A DNA stretch of 64,000 bases from Sediminibacterium sp. C3 (GTDB lineage Bacteria > Bacteroidota > Bacteroidia > Chitinophagales > Chitinophagaceae), in contig NZ_KI669560.1 of the NCBI RefSeq assembly GCF_000508085.1, positions 2,971,476 to 3,035,475 of the forward strand, given 5' to 3'. The notes beneath the pieces are model-generated. The model was not told the DNA's origin, did not search any database, and saw nothing but the letters and a program-made list of their open reading frames with translations. A program made the position numbers and the translations under genes. Shown in pieces: positions 1 to 10,600 of this stretch. Position 1 is the stretch's first letter. Every line of letters starts with the position of its first letter.

Positions 1-2
1 TA

Positions 3-2084
3 GCTGGAGCTTATTTACCGGCTGATATTTATGTGCGCTATTTAAGAGCACAGAAAAGAGACGTAGTATTTGTTTGCGGAAGCGACGAGCACGGAACCGC
101 TATTCCTATTCAGGCAACCAAGGAAGGAACAACTGCACAGGCGATTATAGACAAGTATCATCCCATCATTGAACAGAATTTCAAGGACCTGGGTATTTCC
201 TTTGATATTTATCACCGCACCAGTTCTCCTATTCACCACGAAACGGCCAGTGAATTCTTTACTGCATTAAACAGCAAGGGCGATTTAATTACCAAGGAAT
301 CAGAACAATACTACGATGAACAGGCGCAAAGTTTTCTGGCCGACCGATACATTAAAGGAACCTGTCCCAATTGTGGCTTTACTGCTGCTTACGGAGATCA
401 GTGTGAAAGTTGTGGCAAGAGCTTAAGCCCCGATGAATTGATTAATCCAGTGAGTACGCTTAGTGGTAATGCGCCTGTTAAAAAGACTACCAAACACTGG
501 TACCTGCCTTTAGACAGACACGAAGATTTTTTACGCAAATGGATTTTGGAAGAACATGCCAACGACTGGCGTTCTACAGTTGTTGGTCAGTGTAAGAGCT
601 GGATTGATGGTGGCTTACAACCCAGGGCGGTTACGCGCGATCTGGATTGGGGTGTTGCTGTTCCATCAGAAGTGGAAGGTAGTGCAGGCAAAGTATTGTA
701 TGTATGGTTTGATGCGCCCATTGGGTATATCAGTGCCACCAAACAGTGGGCATTGAATGCAGGCAAAGACTGGAAGCCCTACTGGGAAGACAAGGAAACC
801 AAACTGATTCATTTTATTGGGAAGGATAATATTGTATTTCACTGTATTATTTTTCCAGTGATGTTACAATTGCACGGAAATATTTTGCCAGACAATGTAC
901 CGGCCAATGAGTTCATGAATCTGGAAGGAGATAAAATGAGTACCAGCAGAAACTGGAAACTCGAAATGGAAGACTATATCAACGATTTTATTAAGCCGGA
1001 GAACGGGGGATCACAACTGGCCGATACTTTACGTTACTACTTAACAGCCATAGCCCCCGAAAGCAAAGACAGTGAATTTACCTGGAAAGGATTTCAGGAT
1101 GCGAACAACAGTGAACTGGTGAGCATCTTTGGTAATTTCATCAATCGTGCATTGGTGTTGATGCACAAATTGTGCAAGGGTAAAGTACCTCCGTTGCATG
1201 CGGATGTAATGGATGAACTGGACCATGCTACCATCGCTGAAATTAAACAGACCAAAGAAAAGGTTGAAAAACTACTCGAAGAATACAAGTTCAGGGATGC
1301 CCAATTCGAAGTGATTAATCTTGCGAGAATTGGCAATCAGTACATGCAGAAAAAAGAACCCTGGATCATTGCGAAACAACTGGAGTCGAATCCAGAAGCG
1401 CAAAAGCTGATCGACAACTGTCTGCATATCTGTTTACAGCTTACTGCTAACTTAGCAATTCTAATCAACCCATTCCTTCCCTTTACTGCCAAGAAGATCT
1501 GCTACTTATTAAAAGTAGTAGACAAAATGCTCGACTGGGAGAATGCAGGAAGCATGAAACTGGTAAGCGTGGGTTACAGTTTAAGAGCACCGGAATTGCT
1601 GTTCAGAAAAATTGAGGACGAGGAAATCAGTAAGCAAATTGAAAAACTAAAAGCCGCAGCCGTGAACAAAGAAAGCATTGCACCATCTAACAATAATAAT
1701 CAGCCTGCTTCTGCATTAGCCACCACAGGTGAAACTGCATCACAATCTCACGTAAAACCCGAAATTGTATTCGACGATTTTGCAAAGATTGATTTGAAAG
1801 TAGGCACAATCGTAGCTGCAGAAAAAGTAGAGAAAGCTGATAAGCTATTGAAACTACAGGTAGACCTTGGTTTTGAAACCCGCACTATAGTTTCTGGTAT
1901 TGCCATGCATTTTTCTCCGGAAGATATTGTTGGCAAGCAGGTAACGGTAGTTTGCAATTTAGCTCCCAGAAAAATGCGCGGCATTGAAAGCAATGGCATG
2001 ATTCTGATGGCTGAGGACGCCAATGGCAAATTACATTTTGTGAATCCGGAAGACAAGATTAATCCGGGTAGCGGGGTGAGCTAG
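3..2084 (+). CDS. metG: Methionyl-tRNA synthetase, 5' end cut by the window
   Basis: Charges tRNA-Met with methionine in the cytoplasm. The reading frame is open from base 3, and the residues before the first possible GTG at 33 (AGAYLPADIY) match the family, so the true start and the HIGH motif lie left of the window. Visible parts are a zinc knuckle of the CPNC...CESC type near base 365-420, the KMSTS loop at about 933-947, the helical anticodon-binding domain, and a C-terminal tRNA-binding (Trbp111/OB-fold) domain starting near base 1765 after a low-complexity Asn/Ala linker. The 3' end overlaps the convergent DUF4349 gene by 26 bases. Identity is certain; only the start is missing. Confidence 0.97.
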   Translation, partial: AGAYLPADIYVRYLRAQKRDVVFVCGSDEHGTAIPIQATKEGTTAQAIIDKYHPIIEQNFKDLGISFDIYHRTSSPIHHETASEFFTALNSKGDLITKESEQYYDEQAQSFLADRYIKGTCPNCGFTAAYGDQCESCGKSLSPDELINPVSTLSGNAPVKKTTKHWYLPLDRHEDFLRKWILEEHANDWRSTVVGQCKSWIDGGLQPRAVTRDLDWGVAVPSEVEGSAGKVLYVWFDAPIGYISATKQWALNAGKDWKPYWEDKETKLIHFIGKDNIVFHCIIFPVMLQLHGNILPDNVPANEFMNLEGDKMSTSRNWKLEMEDYINDFIKPENGGSQLADTLRYYLTAIAPESKDSEFTWKGFQDANNSELVSIFGNFINRALVLMHKLCKGKVPPLHADVMDELDHATIAEIKQTKEKVEKLLEEYKFRDAQFEVINLARIGNQYMQKKEPWIIAKQLESNPEAQKLIDNCLHICLQLTANLAILINPFLPFTAKKICYLLKVVDKMLDWENAGSMKLVSVGYSLRAPELLFRKIEDEEISKQIEKLKAAAVNKESIAPSNNNNQPASALATTGETASQSHVKPEIVFDDFAKIDLKVGTIVAAEKVEKADKLLKLQVDLGFETRTIVSGIAMHFSPEDIVGKQVTVVCNLAPRKMRGIESNGMILMAEDANGKLHFVNPEDKINPGSGVS

Positions 2085-2952
2085 TTCCCTTTCTGAATTT
2101 TCGATACAGGAACCACACAACAAGACCCGCAAGAATCAATGACCATGACTGGATTAGGATTAGAAACAGCCATTCAATCAGCTGCCATCCCTTTATTAAG
2201 GCGGTGAGGAATTTGCGACCAAAGCCCGGTTGATACTCCATCGCTTTTTCTTCATTGGCTATCACCGTTTGTTTCACCAGTGATCTTTGCGAAAACACAA
2301 GTGATATATCACTGTAGCGGATACGATCGCTTAGCGAAAGGTTGTTTACTTTGGCCCGGTCTGCTTCTTCCTGTTGATAGGCACTTAGATCTGCTGATTC
2401 CTTTTTGTTTTTTCTTGCCCCACCTACCGCTCTGCGAATGGTCATATGATTACTCAATACTTCAAACGAAACATCATCCAATTGAACAATCTGATTGTCA
2501 ATAAAATTGGCAAGTGGCAATATGCTGGAGAGTACCGTATCAAAACGAACGGTTGGTACACGGATCTTCATATTGTTCTGCACGGTATACCTAACAAATT
2601 CCAGGGATGAATCTCTGCTCAATTCCGTTTCAGCCATTTGATTAATCTGGCTACTCAATTTGCTGTATATAACAAACCCACCGGCTTTTTGAACAATCTC
2701 TTTGATGTCTTCTGTTGCTTCTCTTACATTATCCACCTTGAATTCAAGTTCTGAACTGCGGATGAATTTTCTATCTGCAAAACTTCCATTTGATAAGGCA
2801 GTCATCTGCTTATCTACTGAATCTGCAGATGCCACTTCACTGGCATCTGCGGCGTTTCCTTTTTCTTCGGATCCGCTACCCACGCGCTGATTGCAGGCAA
2901 CTGATAACAGTAAATAAAAACAAATCAGAAGTAAATAAGAAGGGATTCGCAT
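2059..2952 (-). CDS. DUF4349-type lipoprotein
   Basis: A 297-residue predicted lipoprotein of unknown function. A signal peptide ends in a lipobox (LSVAC, Cys about residue 20). A DUF4349-like region follows, with the pattern RKFIRSSELEFKV near residue 62, a 'GGFV' turn and a central charged helical stretch that is probably coiled coil. A single strongly hydrophobic segment at about 261-285 ends in a basic YRKFRK tail. The architecture (lipobox, periplasmic domain, C-terminal membrane helix) suggests an inner-membrane-anchored envelope protein. It is divergent from the metallopeptidase gene and its last 26 bases overlap the 3' end of metG. Family assignment is from pattern memory; no function is known to me. 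Confidence 0.8.
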   Translation of the reverse strand: MRIPSYLLLICFYLLLSVACNQRVGSGSEEKGNAADASEVASADSVDKQMTALSNGSFADRKFIRSSELEFKVDNVREATEDIKEIVQKAGGFVIYSKLSSQINQMAETELSRDSSLEFVRYTVQNNMKIRVPTVRFDTVLSSILPLANFIDNQIVQLDDVSFEVLSNHMTIRRAVGGARKNKKESADLSAYQQEEADRAKVNNLSLSDRIRYSDISLVFSQRSLVKQTVIANEEKAMEYQPGFGRKFLTALIKGWQLIEWLFLILIQSWSLILAGLVVWFLYRKFRKGTSSPRYPD

Positions 2953-2997
2953 AACATTGAATATTAACCCTAAAATAATGTTCCGTGCAAAAAACTG

Positions 2998-3017
2998 AAT
3001 ACCGTTGAGACGGTATT
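2998..3017. repeat. Perfect 8-bp inverted repeat between divergent genes
   Basis: AATACCGT, a TGAG loop, then ACGGTATT. It sits between the DUF4349 gene (start 2952) and the metallopeptidase (start 3050). It could be an operator or an mRNA 5' hairpin; there is no T-tract to suggest a terminator. Confidence 0.5.
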
Positions 3018-3049
3018 TGGGCTTAAAAAATATACAAGACTTTTATTGC

Positions 3050-4300
3050 ATGATTACAAGAACCATTCTCGCCGCTTGTCTTTTATTCGCAGCCAGTATG
3101 CTGCATGCGCAGAAAAAAGCCTCCATCAAACCTGTTCTTCAAAAAGACCCGCGCAATAAAGTAAGCTTCGCCTGCAATTTTTTTGGTAATTCAACCCACT
3201 ACGAACCTGTACCCGCCGCTGAAGTATCAGATGAAAATGCGGAGAAATGGATGAATGAACTGATTACGAAAATAACCGCTGTTGTAGGTTTACGCAACCG
3301 CTTCAGACTGGTGGCTCTTCAGAACTTTAACAACTGTGCTGCCGTTTGTTTTAATAATGAAACCGGACAGGAAAGATTCATTCAATTTGACAGACAGTTC
3401 CTGGAAAACTTTCAAAAGCGAACCAATAATAAATGGTTTGTAACAGGCGTATTGGCGCATGAACTGGGCCATCACTTTAATGGTCACTCGCTGGATGGAA
3501 TTGGCAGCAGACCCGATAAGGAAATTGAAGCGGATGAGTTTGCCGGATTTATTTTACAAAAGCTGGGAGCAAAAGAAACCGAAGCCGAATCTATCTTTAG
3601 TTTCTTAAACGAAACCGATGGACCTCCCACCCATCCCATTAAATCCAAAAGATATGCTGCCATTTCCAGAGGATGGAACAGTGCGGCAGGAAACAATATC
3701 TGGGTTTCTCTTTTGTTAGAAAACGATGCAGATAAAAAAGAGATTGCTTATGAAGCATTGATGAATGCAAGAAACACCAGCAACCCAACTTTACAGTTGG
3801 AGCTTATAGACAAAGCTTTAAAGAAAGTACCTGCCTATGCAGAAGCCATTAGCGAAAAAGGCCTGGTTTATTTACAACTGAACCAATTTGCCTTGGCAGC
3901 AAAATATTGTGAAGAGGCGTTGATACTGGAACCTTATATTGGTATTCTCCGGTTAAATCTGGCCAAAGTAATGATGGCTTTGAATAATAAAGACAGTGCG
4001 CTGAGTCTGGTACAGGATGCCATTTATTTAAGGCCGGTATTCCCTGAAGCATACCACCAGCGGGCAATGATATTTCTGAATAAAAGGAATTTTGTACAGA
4101 CAGCAAATGATTGCGCTATTGCGTTGCTGATGAATCCGGATAATCTGGCAACCAAAGCAGATATACTCATTACCAAGGGAATGGCTCATACAGAATTAAA
4201 ACAAGCAGAATTGGCTTCTGCTTGTTTTACTGAGGCTAAAAAATTAGATCCTTATAACAATAGGCTGGTAAAATATCTTTCGGAAAAGAAAAAAGAGTAA
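3050..4300 (+). CDS. Exported zinc metallopeptidase with TPR repeats (M48-like)
   Basis: A 416-residue protein with a signal peptide (residues 1-20, ending MLHAQ). The zinc-binding HELGH motif is at H137-H141, followed by EIEADEF with the probable third ligand E160; this is the M48/gluzincin arrangement. The C-terminal half (about 240-416) holds several TPR-like helical pairs ('AISEKGLVYLQLNQFALAAKYCEEAL' type). M48-TPR proteins such as BepA act in periplasmic protein quality control, so a similar role in outer-membrane biogenesis is plausible but inferred. An upstream TTG at 3005 would add 15 residues before a good signal peptide, so the ATG at 3050 is preferred. It converges on the next gene with a one-base gap. 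Confidence 0.85.
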   Translation: MITRTILAACLLFAASMLHAQKKASIKPVLQKDPRNKVSFACNFFGNSTHYEPVPAAEVSDENAEKWMNELITKITAVVGLRNRFRLVALQNFNNCAAVCFNNETGQERFIQFDRQFLENFQKRTNNKWFVTGVLAHELGHHFNGHSLDGIGSRPDKEIEADEFAGFILQKLGAKETEAESIFSFLNETDGPPTHPIKSKRYAAISRGWNSAAGNNIWVSLLLENDADKKEIAYEALMNARNTSNPTLQLELIDKALKKVPAYAEAISEKGLVYLQLNQFALAAKYCEEALILEPYIGILRLNLAKVMMALNNKDSALSLVQDAIYLRPVFPEAYHQRAMIFLNKRNFVQTANDCAIALLMNPDNLATKADILITKGMAHTELKQAELASACFTEAKKLDPYNNRLVKYLSEKKKE

Positions 4301-4301
4301 G

Positions 4302-4964
4302 CTATGCTTTATCAAAGCTTACACATTCCTTCAATTCTTTTTCGGTATAAGCCATATTGTATTGCTTCAACACCTCATCCGGCACTCCATTCCATTGATT
4401 CGGTGCATTCCCCACATAACCCAGGTCTTTTACGCCCATTTCAGTGGTGTAAAATCCGGTGGTTACCAGATCACGCATGGTATTAAAGAAAGCAACCCCT
4501 TGTGCGAGTTCCTTGGGCGCTTTATTCGGATAAGCAATGGAGTCTACTACGGTTAATTGTTGTGCTGAAGAAAGGTTTACAAAAGCCTTTTCGTACAATT
4601 TATAACAATGTAAGTCTAACCAGCGCAATCCGCCTCTGAGCGGAGTTTGGTGAGAAGGCATGTCTTTTACAATGAATTCAATAAACTCTGGCACTTTGGC
4701 TTCGCTGGCACTGCCACTCACTTCGTCTTTAGGAATAATAATATCTCCCAAAACAGTAATGGTTGCCATTTCATGTTCAGTAAAGAACTTAGGTTCTTTC
4801 TCTATTTTAGCCAGATAGGCTTTTTCTTCCTGCATGCGATCATCTAATGATGCGTCTGCAGAACTGGCTATATTTTTTTTATCCGCACTGGTGCAGGCTT
4901 CTACCAAAACACCGGCACCAACAGTGCCAATCATGAGTGCTTTAATCGACTTTCTCCTGTCCAT
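4302..4964 (-). CDS. Gluconate 2-dehydrogenase subunit 3-like protein
   Basis: A 220-residue protein of the gluconate_2-dh3 family, the small partner of GMC-type dehydrogenases. The N-terminus (MDRRKSIKALMIG) has a twin-arginine-like start and a Cys at residue 24 in a lipobox-like context (LVEAC), so it may be exported by Tat and lipid-anchored. It lies one base downstream of the GMC oxidoreductase gene on the same strand, so the two are surely co-transcribed. In known systems (gluconate 2-dehydrogenase, glucoside 3-dehydrogenase LacABC) the small subunit carries the signal and takes the flavoprotein across the membrane. No cytochrome c subunit is encoded nearby. Confidence 0.85.
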   Translation of the reverse strand: MDRRKSIKALMIGTVGAGVLVEACTSADKKNIASSADASLDDRMQEEKAYLAKIEKEPKFFTEHEMATITVLGDIIIPKDEVSGSASEAKVPEFIEFIVKDMPSHQTPLRGGLRWLDLHCYKLYEKAFVNLSSAQQLTVVDSIAYPNKAPKELAQGVAFFNTMRDLVTTGFYTTEMGVKDLGYVGNAPNQWNGVPDEVLKQYNMAYTEKELKECVSFDKA

Positions 4965-4965
4965 A

Positions 4966-6708
4966 TTATAAGTTTTGTTTTTTCATTTCATCAATAATGT
5001 ATTCACTGGCGCGCATACTCAATGCCAGAATAGTCCAGGTGATGTTCTTGTCGGCCTGAGACACAAACTGAGAACCGTCCACACAGAACAAGGTTTTACA
5101 ATCGTGTGCCTGACTCCACTTGTTCAGGGCAGATGTTTTTTTATCGTTCCCCATTCTTACGGTACCCGCTTCGTGAATAATATTTCCCGGATTAGACAAG
5201 CCATAATTATTGGATGCATCGTCATCGGCTCCCCAGGTAATCACAGCACCCATATTGTGCATGATTTCCTTAAAGGTTTCCTTCATATGCTTGGCCTGTT
5301 TTATTTCATAATCAGAATGTCTTGTATTGAAACGCAAAACCGGGATGCCCCATTTATCTACTACCGTAGGATCTATTTCACAATAGTTGTTGATATCCGG
5401 TACTGACTCTCCTCTTCCTGCCATACCTACACCCGCACCATAGAAAAAGCGCACGTCTTCTTTTAAGGAAGCACCGTATCCTCCGGCTTCCTTGGTTTTA
5501 CCATTCACCTGATACTTTCCGTTTAGTCCCTGCATACCCATACCAAAACCGTATGCTGGCTGACTCATGCCACCCCAGTATTCAATATGGTATCCTCTTG
5601 GGAAATCTAGTTTCTTATTGTCTAACCACCAGGGCGTATACACGTGCATACCCCCTACACCGTCTTCGTTGTAACGCTTTCTGCCAAAGAGTTCTGGCAG
5701 AACACCTCCCATGGCAGCACCCGTTGAATCGTGCAGGTATTTACCTACTACATTGCTTTCATTGGCCAATCCATTCGGATGTCTTTTTGATTTTGAGTTC
5801 AATAACAAACGAGCGGTTTCGCAGGTACTGGCAGCCAAAATGACTACACGACCATTTACCTGGTATTCCAGACCATCTACTTTGTTAACATAAGAAATTC
5901 CTGTAGCCAGCCCTTCCGCATTCGTGATCACTTCACGGGCCATGGCCTGTGTAATCACATCTACATTCCCTGTTTTTAAAGAAGGCTTTACCAATACAGA
6001 ACCCGAAGAGAAATCACCATATACTTTACAACTTCTGTTGCACTGCGCACAAAAGAAGCAGGCACCACGTTCGTCGTTAATTTTTTTGGTAAGAATAGAT
6101 AAGCGGGAAGGAATCACCGGAATACCAATTCCGGTTGCCGCTTTCTTAATCATCAGTTCGTGTAAGCGGGGTTTGGGCGGCGGCAAGAAAATACCATCCG
6201 GATCATTCTCCAATCCCTCATTACTACCAAATACACCAATGAGTTTATCAATTTTATCATAGTAAGGCTTTACGTCTTCGTAGCCAATAGGCCAGTCGTC
6301 TCCTAAGCCATCAATGCTTTTTCTTTTAAAATCTTTGGGACCAAAACGAAGGGATATCCTTCCCCAGTGATTGGTACGTCCCCCTATCATTCTAGCTCTC
6401 CACCATTCAAACTTTTGACTTCCGGGCGCCTGTGTATAGGGTTCTCCGTCAATCTCCCAACCCCAATAACAACCATCAAAATCACCAAAGGGTCTGAACT
6501 TGGTGCTGGCACCACGTCTTGGCGATTCCCATGGATTTTTTAATTGAGAGGAATTAACAGCAGGATCATAATCTTCTCCTGCTTCTAATAAACAAACTTT
6601 TAAACCCGCTTTAGACAAAGTATAGGCAGCCATACCACCACCTGCGCCTGAACCCACAATTACTACATCGTATTGTTTGGGTTGTTTTTTAATTTGAAAA
6701 TCTCCCAT
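4966..6708 (-). CDS. GMC family FAD-dependent oxidoreductase
   Basis: A 580-residue flavoprotein that should oxidise a sugar or other alcohol. The Rossmann dinucleotide fingerprint is at G19-S-G21-AG-G24 with the acidic ribose-binding end LLEAGEDYD. The C-terminal GMC domain shows the active-site His in HEAGTVRMG (about H512) and the partner Asn in KNITW (about N555). A cysteine cluster in the middle (ACFFCAQCNRSCK) is typical of the bacterial glucoside-3-dehydrogenase/gluconate-dehydrogenase-like branch rather than fungal glucose oxidases. It has no signal peptide of its own, consistent with export in complex with the Tat-like small subunit encoded one base downstream. The substrate cannot be read from sequence; a 3-keto-glycoside-forming enzyme is a reasonable guess. 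Confidence 0.9.
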   Translation of the reverse strand: MGDFQIKKQPKQYDVVIVGSGAGGGMAAYTLSKAGLKVCLLEAGEDYDPAVNSSQLKNPWESPRRGASTKFRPFGDFDGCYWGWEIDGEPYTQAPGSQKFEWWRARMIGGRTNHWGRISLRFGPKDFKRKSIDGLGDDWPIGYEDVKPYYDKIDKLIGVFGSNEGLENDPDGIFLPPPKPRLHELMIKKAATGIGIPVIPSRLSILTKKINDERGACFFCAQCNRSCKVYGDFSSGSVLVKPSLKTGNVDVITQAMAREVITNAEGLATGISYVNKVDGLEYQVNGRVVILAASTCETARLLLNSKSKRHPNGLANESNVVGKYLHDSTGAAMGGVLPELFGRKRYNEDGVGGMHVYTPWWLDNKKLDFPRGYHIEYWGGMSQPAYGFGMGMQGLNGKYQVNGKTKEAGGYGASLKEDVRFFYGAGVGMAGRGESVPDINNYCEIDPTVVDKWGIPVLRFNTRHSDYEIKQAKHMKETFKEIMHNMGAVITWGADDDASNNYGLSNPGNIIHEAGTVRMGNDKKTSALNKWSQAHDCKTLFCVDGSQFVSQADKNITWTILALSMRASEYIIDEMKKQNL

Positions 6709-6793
6709 ATCGCTTTTTTAATCTTGGTCGTTAGAACTATGAATGTAATAATTTTAATGGTATCTGAGTTGAGTTTTTGATGAATGTGTTCAC

Positions 6794-7537
6794 TCATCTT
6801 ACAAAGTACTCCATTGGAAAAGACCGAAGGGTTGTTAGCCGGATATCATCCGGTATTTCTTTGGCTATCATTTTATTGGTTTTAAAGTCTACTTTGGTCC
6901 AGAGTGGATAACCAAAATCCTTTGAAACCATTACCAGTGCTCCATTCTTCCAGTTATAAACATTATAGACCCAGTAATTATGTCCGTTATAATTGGTAGA
7001 GGCACAGCCCAAAATTTCTGCAATACCATCTTTGTTGAAATCGTATTCTTTTTCTGCAGAAAAATCTACAAAGCTAAACACACGGTACTTATTTTGCTGA
7101 CTCATTAAAAACACTTTGTAATTCAGTAAGGCAGCCGATCCGTTCCCACCTGTGTAGATGCGGAACTTAATATCCGTAATCCCATCTCCGTTAAAATCGG
7201 CAATTTCAGCAGCAGGCAAAATATGCCGGAACCAGAAGGGGACCTGTAATTTTTGCAACACTTTATTTTGCTGGTACAATATAATTTGCGAAGCCTCTGT
7301 GGTTCTCTCCAATTCCTGTAAATGAATTTGATCAATGGCCAATCCTTTGATCCCCTTTACCTGAATCTGAAGTAATTTATTTTCGATAGTGGTATCAATG
7401 AGCTGAGTAATTTTTACTTTTTGATAAGTCAATGGTTGATGGGCGGCAAAAAAGAAAGAAGGATTCTCTTTTTTGGGTTGACCATAACCAGAAAGGGCAA
7501 GAAAAATAATCTCGAAAATGAGATAGATTTTTTTCAT
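6794..7537 (-). CDS. Exported protein with FG-GAP-like calcium motifs
   Basis: A 247-residue protein of unknown function. A signal peptide (about residues 1-19, ending SGYGQ) precedes two DxNxDGxxD-type loops, DFNGDGITD and DFNKDGIAE. Such loops bind calcium in FG-GAP/VCBS integrin-like repeats. The rest is beta-rich with many aromatics. It is preceded by the strong nrdJ terminator, so it is transcribed on its own, and lies 85 bases ahead of the GMC gene on the same strand. I do not recognise a specific family. Confidence 0.7.
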   Translation of the reverse strand: MKKIYLIFEIIFLALSGYGQPKKENPSFFFAAHQPLTYQKVKITQLIDTTIENKLLQIQVKGIKGLAIDQIHLQELERTTEASQIILYQQNKVLQKLQVPFWFRHILPAAEIADFNGDGITDIKFRIYTGGNGSAALLNYKVFLMSQQNKYRVFSFVDFSAEKEYDFNKDGIAEILGCASTNYNGHNYWVYNVYNWKNGALVMVSKDFGYPLWTKVDFKTNKMIAKEIPDDIRLTTLRSFPMEYFVR

Positions 7538-7580
7538 AATGAAATGATTGCTACAATTTAAACAATGCTATAGCTAAAGC

Positions 7581-7617
7581 AAAAAAAAATCTCCTCCGGA
7601 GCAAGTCCAAAGGAGAT
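7581..7617 (-). terminator. Intrinsic terminator of nrdJ
   Basis: Read on the minus strand, ATCTCCT pairs with AGGAGAT (7611-7617 with 7589-7595), the loop can pair further, and a run of eight or nine T (7581-7589) follows. It lies just after the nrdJ stop codon. Confidence 0.85.
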
Positions 7618-7645
7618 ATTAGGGCAGGGATTAACTGCTATCGAA

Positions 7646-10600
7646 TTAACTGCAACCCATGCTGGTACCGCAGTTCAAACACTTGTAACAGGTTCCGCTT
7701 CTGATGGTTAAATGACCGCAAGTGCTGCAAGCAGGCGCATCGCTCTGCATGCTCTTGGCAGCTGCATTCACCGCATCCATTCCGCTATTACCCGCAGCTG
7801 CTGTTGTAGTAGCTGCTCTTTGTAATTTAGGAGAAGCAGGACCTTCTGCAGGGCTTGCATTAGGTGAAGGAGCCGTTACTCTTACACTACTCAACTCGGG
7901 CTTTCCCAAAAAAGTAGCATCTCCCTCCTCTCCTGTATTACCTACAGTGGGTCTGTCCAGTACATGAACCAAATCGGTTCTGTTCAGGTATTCGTAGCCC
8001 AATGCACGGAACACAAAGTCTACCAATGAAGTGGTGGTTTTGATATTCGGATGGTCTACCATACCAGCTGGCTCAAAGCGGGTGAAAACAAACTTATCTA
8101 CAAACTCTTCCAACGGAACACCATATTGTAATCCTACAGATACAGCAATGGCAAAACAGTTCATCAAGCTGCGAAGAGTAGAACCTTCTTTCGCAAGATC
8201 AATGAAAATTTCTCCCAATGTACCATCACTGTACTCACCGGTTCTTAAGAAAACTACTTGGCCGCCAATCTTTGCTTTCTGCGTAAATCCTCTTCTCTTG
8301 GCTGGTAAAGATTTTCTTTCAACGATTCTGGATAAAGCGCGCTTCAATTCTGTATCGGTTGAAGCGGTCATGCGCTTGGTTACTTCTTCCAGTAACTCAT
8401 CTACGGTTAGCTGACCCAAGTCAACAATGGTAGATGCTTCAGCTACTGGAGTTTCTTCTGCAGCAGTTACTGTGGCCGTATCTTCTGTTTTCTTTTTCTT
8501 TTCACTCTTGTTGCTCAAAGGCTGGCTTAGTTTAGAACCATCGCGGTATAAAGCATTTGCTTTAAGACCCAACTGCCAGCTAAGCATATAGCAATCTGCA
8601 ATTTCTTCCACAGTTGCTTCATGAGGCAGGTTAATGGTTTTGGAAATAGCACCGCTTAAGAATGGCTGACAAGCGGCCATCATTCTGATATGCCCGTAAG
8701 CATGAATATATCTTTCTCCCTTCTTACCACATTTGTTGGCACAATCAAATACAGGCAGGTGAGCATCTTTTAGGTATGGAGCCCCTTCTACGGTCATGGT
8801 ACCACATACATAATCATTGGCTGCTTCAATTTCGTCTTCGGTAAAGCCCAATGCTTCCAGTAAGTTAAAGCTCCAGTCTTCGTACTGTGCCGGACTAAAG
8901 CCCAGGCGCTGCATGCACTCATCACCCAAAGTGAATCGGTTGAAGATGAAAGCAATTTCAAATGCGGATCTGGCGGCTCCGTTTAATTTTTCAATTTCAG
9001 CTGCGGTAAATCCTTTGACAGCCAAACTTGCATTGTTGATGAAAGGTGCATTTTCAAAGCTGGCAGCACCAACAGCATATTGTTCAATGGCTTTGGCTTC
9101 AGCATCATTGTAACCTAAATTCTTCAAGGCCTGAGGAACAGACTGGTTGATGATTTTGAAATAACCACCACCACTTAGTTTTTTGAATTTCACCAAAGCA
9201 AAATCCGGTTCAACACCTGTTGTATCGCAATCCATTACCAGACCAATGGTACCAGTAGGTGCAATCACCGTCGTCTGGGCATTGCGGTAGCCGTACTTTT
9301 CGCCTAACTGTACTGCATCATCCCAGGCACGGGTAGCTGCTTTCAACATATAGTCAGGACAGTACTGTGCTTTAATTCCCTGTGGTTTAATTTCAAGACC
9401 TACATAAGCTTCTGTTGCATCGTAAGCAGCAGCGCGGTGGTTGCGCATTACGCGTAACATGTCTTCCTTGTTTTCTTCATACTTGTCAAAAGTGCCAAGG
9501 AAGGAAGCCATTTCCGCAGAAGTTTTGTAAGCAACCCCGGTCATAATAGCTGAGATCGCACCAGCAATGCCTCTTGCTTCTTCGCTATCATAAGCAATAC
9601 CGCTCACCATTAGCATAGAACCCAGGTTGGCAAAGCCAAGACCCAACGTTCTGTAATCGTAAGACAATTGTGCTACTTCTTTAGATGGGAACTGAGCCAT
9701 CAATACGGAAATCTCCAACACAGTCGTCCACAAACGGGTAGTGTATTCAAATCCTTCTACATCAAAAATATTGGTATCATCATTGTGAAACTTGCGAAGG
9801 TTGATGGAAGCAAGGTTACATGCTGTATTGTCTAGGAACATGTATTCTGAACAAGGGTTGGAGGCATTGATGCGACCACCTTTTGGACAGGTATGCCATT
9901 CGTTGATAGTGGTATCGTACTGTGTACCGGGATCTGCACAACGCCATGCTGCGTAAGCAATTTTATCCCAAACTTCTCTGGAAGGGATTTTCTTCATGAC
10001 TCTGCCATCGGTTCTGGCTTTCAATTCCCAGTCTCTTCCTTCTTCCAAAGCATGGAAGAATTCGTTGGGTATTCTTACTGAGTTATTGGAGTTCTGACCA
10101 GATACGGTTGCATACGCTTCTCCTTCATATCCATTATCGTAACCAGCAGCTACCAGTGCAGCCACTTTTTTCTCTTCTTCTACTTTCCAGTTGATGAATT
10201 CCATGATTTCCGGATGATCTAAATCCAGACAAACCATTTTAGCCGCACGACGGGTTGTACCACCACTTTTAATAGCACCCGCAGCACGATCACCAATTTT
10301 CAGGAAACTCATCAAACCACTGGAAGTACCACCACCACTTAACTTCTCTCCGCTACCACGAATCTGAGAAAAGTTGGTACCTACGCCTGAGCCGTATTTG
10401 AAAATTCTGGCTTCACGGGTCCACAAGTCCATGATACCACCTTCGTTCACCAAATCATCGCTTACGCTAAGAATAAAACATGCATGCGGCTGAGGACGCT
10501 CATACGCATTGGTTGATTTCTTTAATTTTCCATCTTTAGGATCTACATAGTAGTGACCCTGGGGTTTACCGGTGATACCATACACTTCGTGCAATCCGGT

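Noticed and set aside
4975..5406. 143-codon frame opposite the GMC oxidoreductase
   Set aside because: Antisense shadow of a well-conserved gene; no recognisable protein features.
6779..6798. Imperfect hairpin around the start of the GMC upstream region as terminator
   Set aside because: One mismatch and no T-run on either strand.
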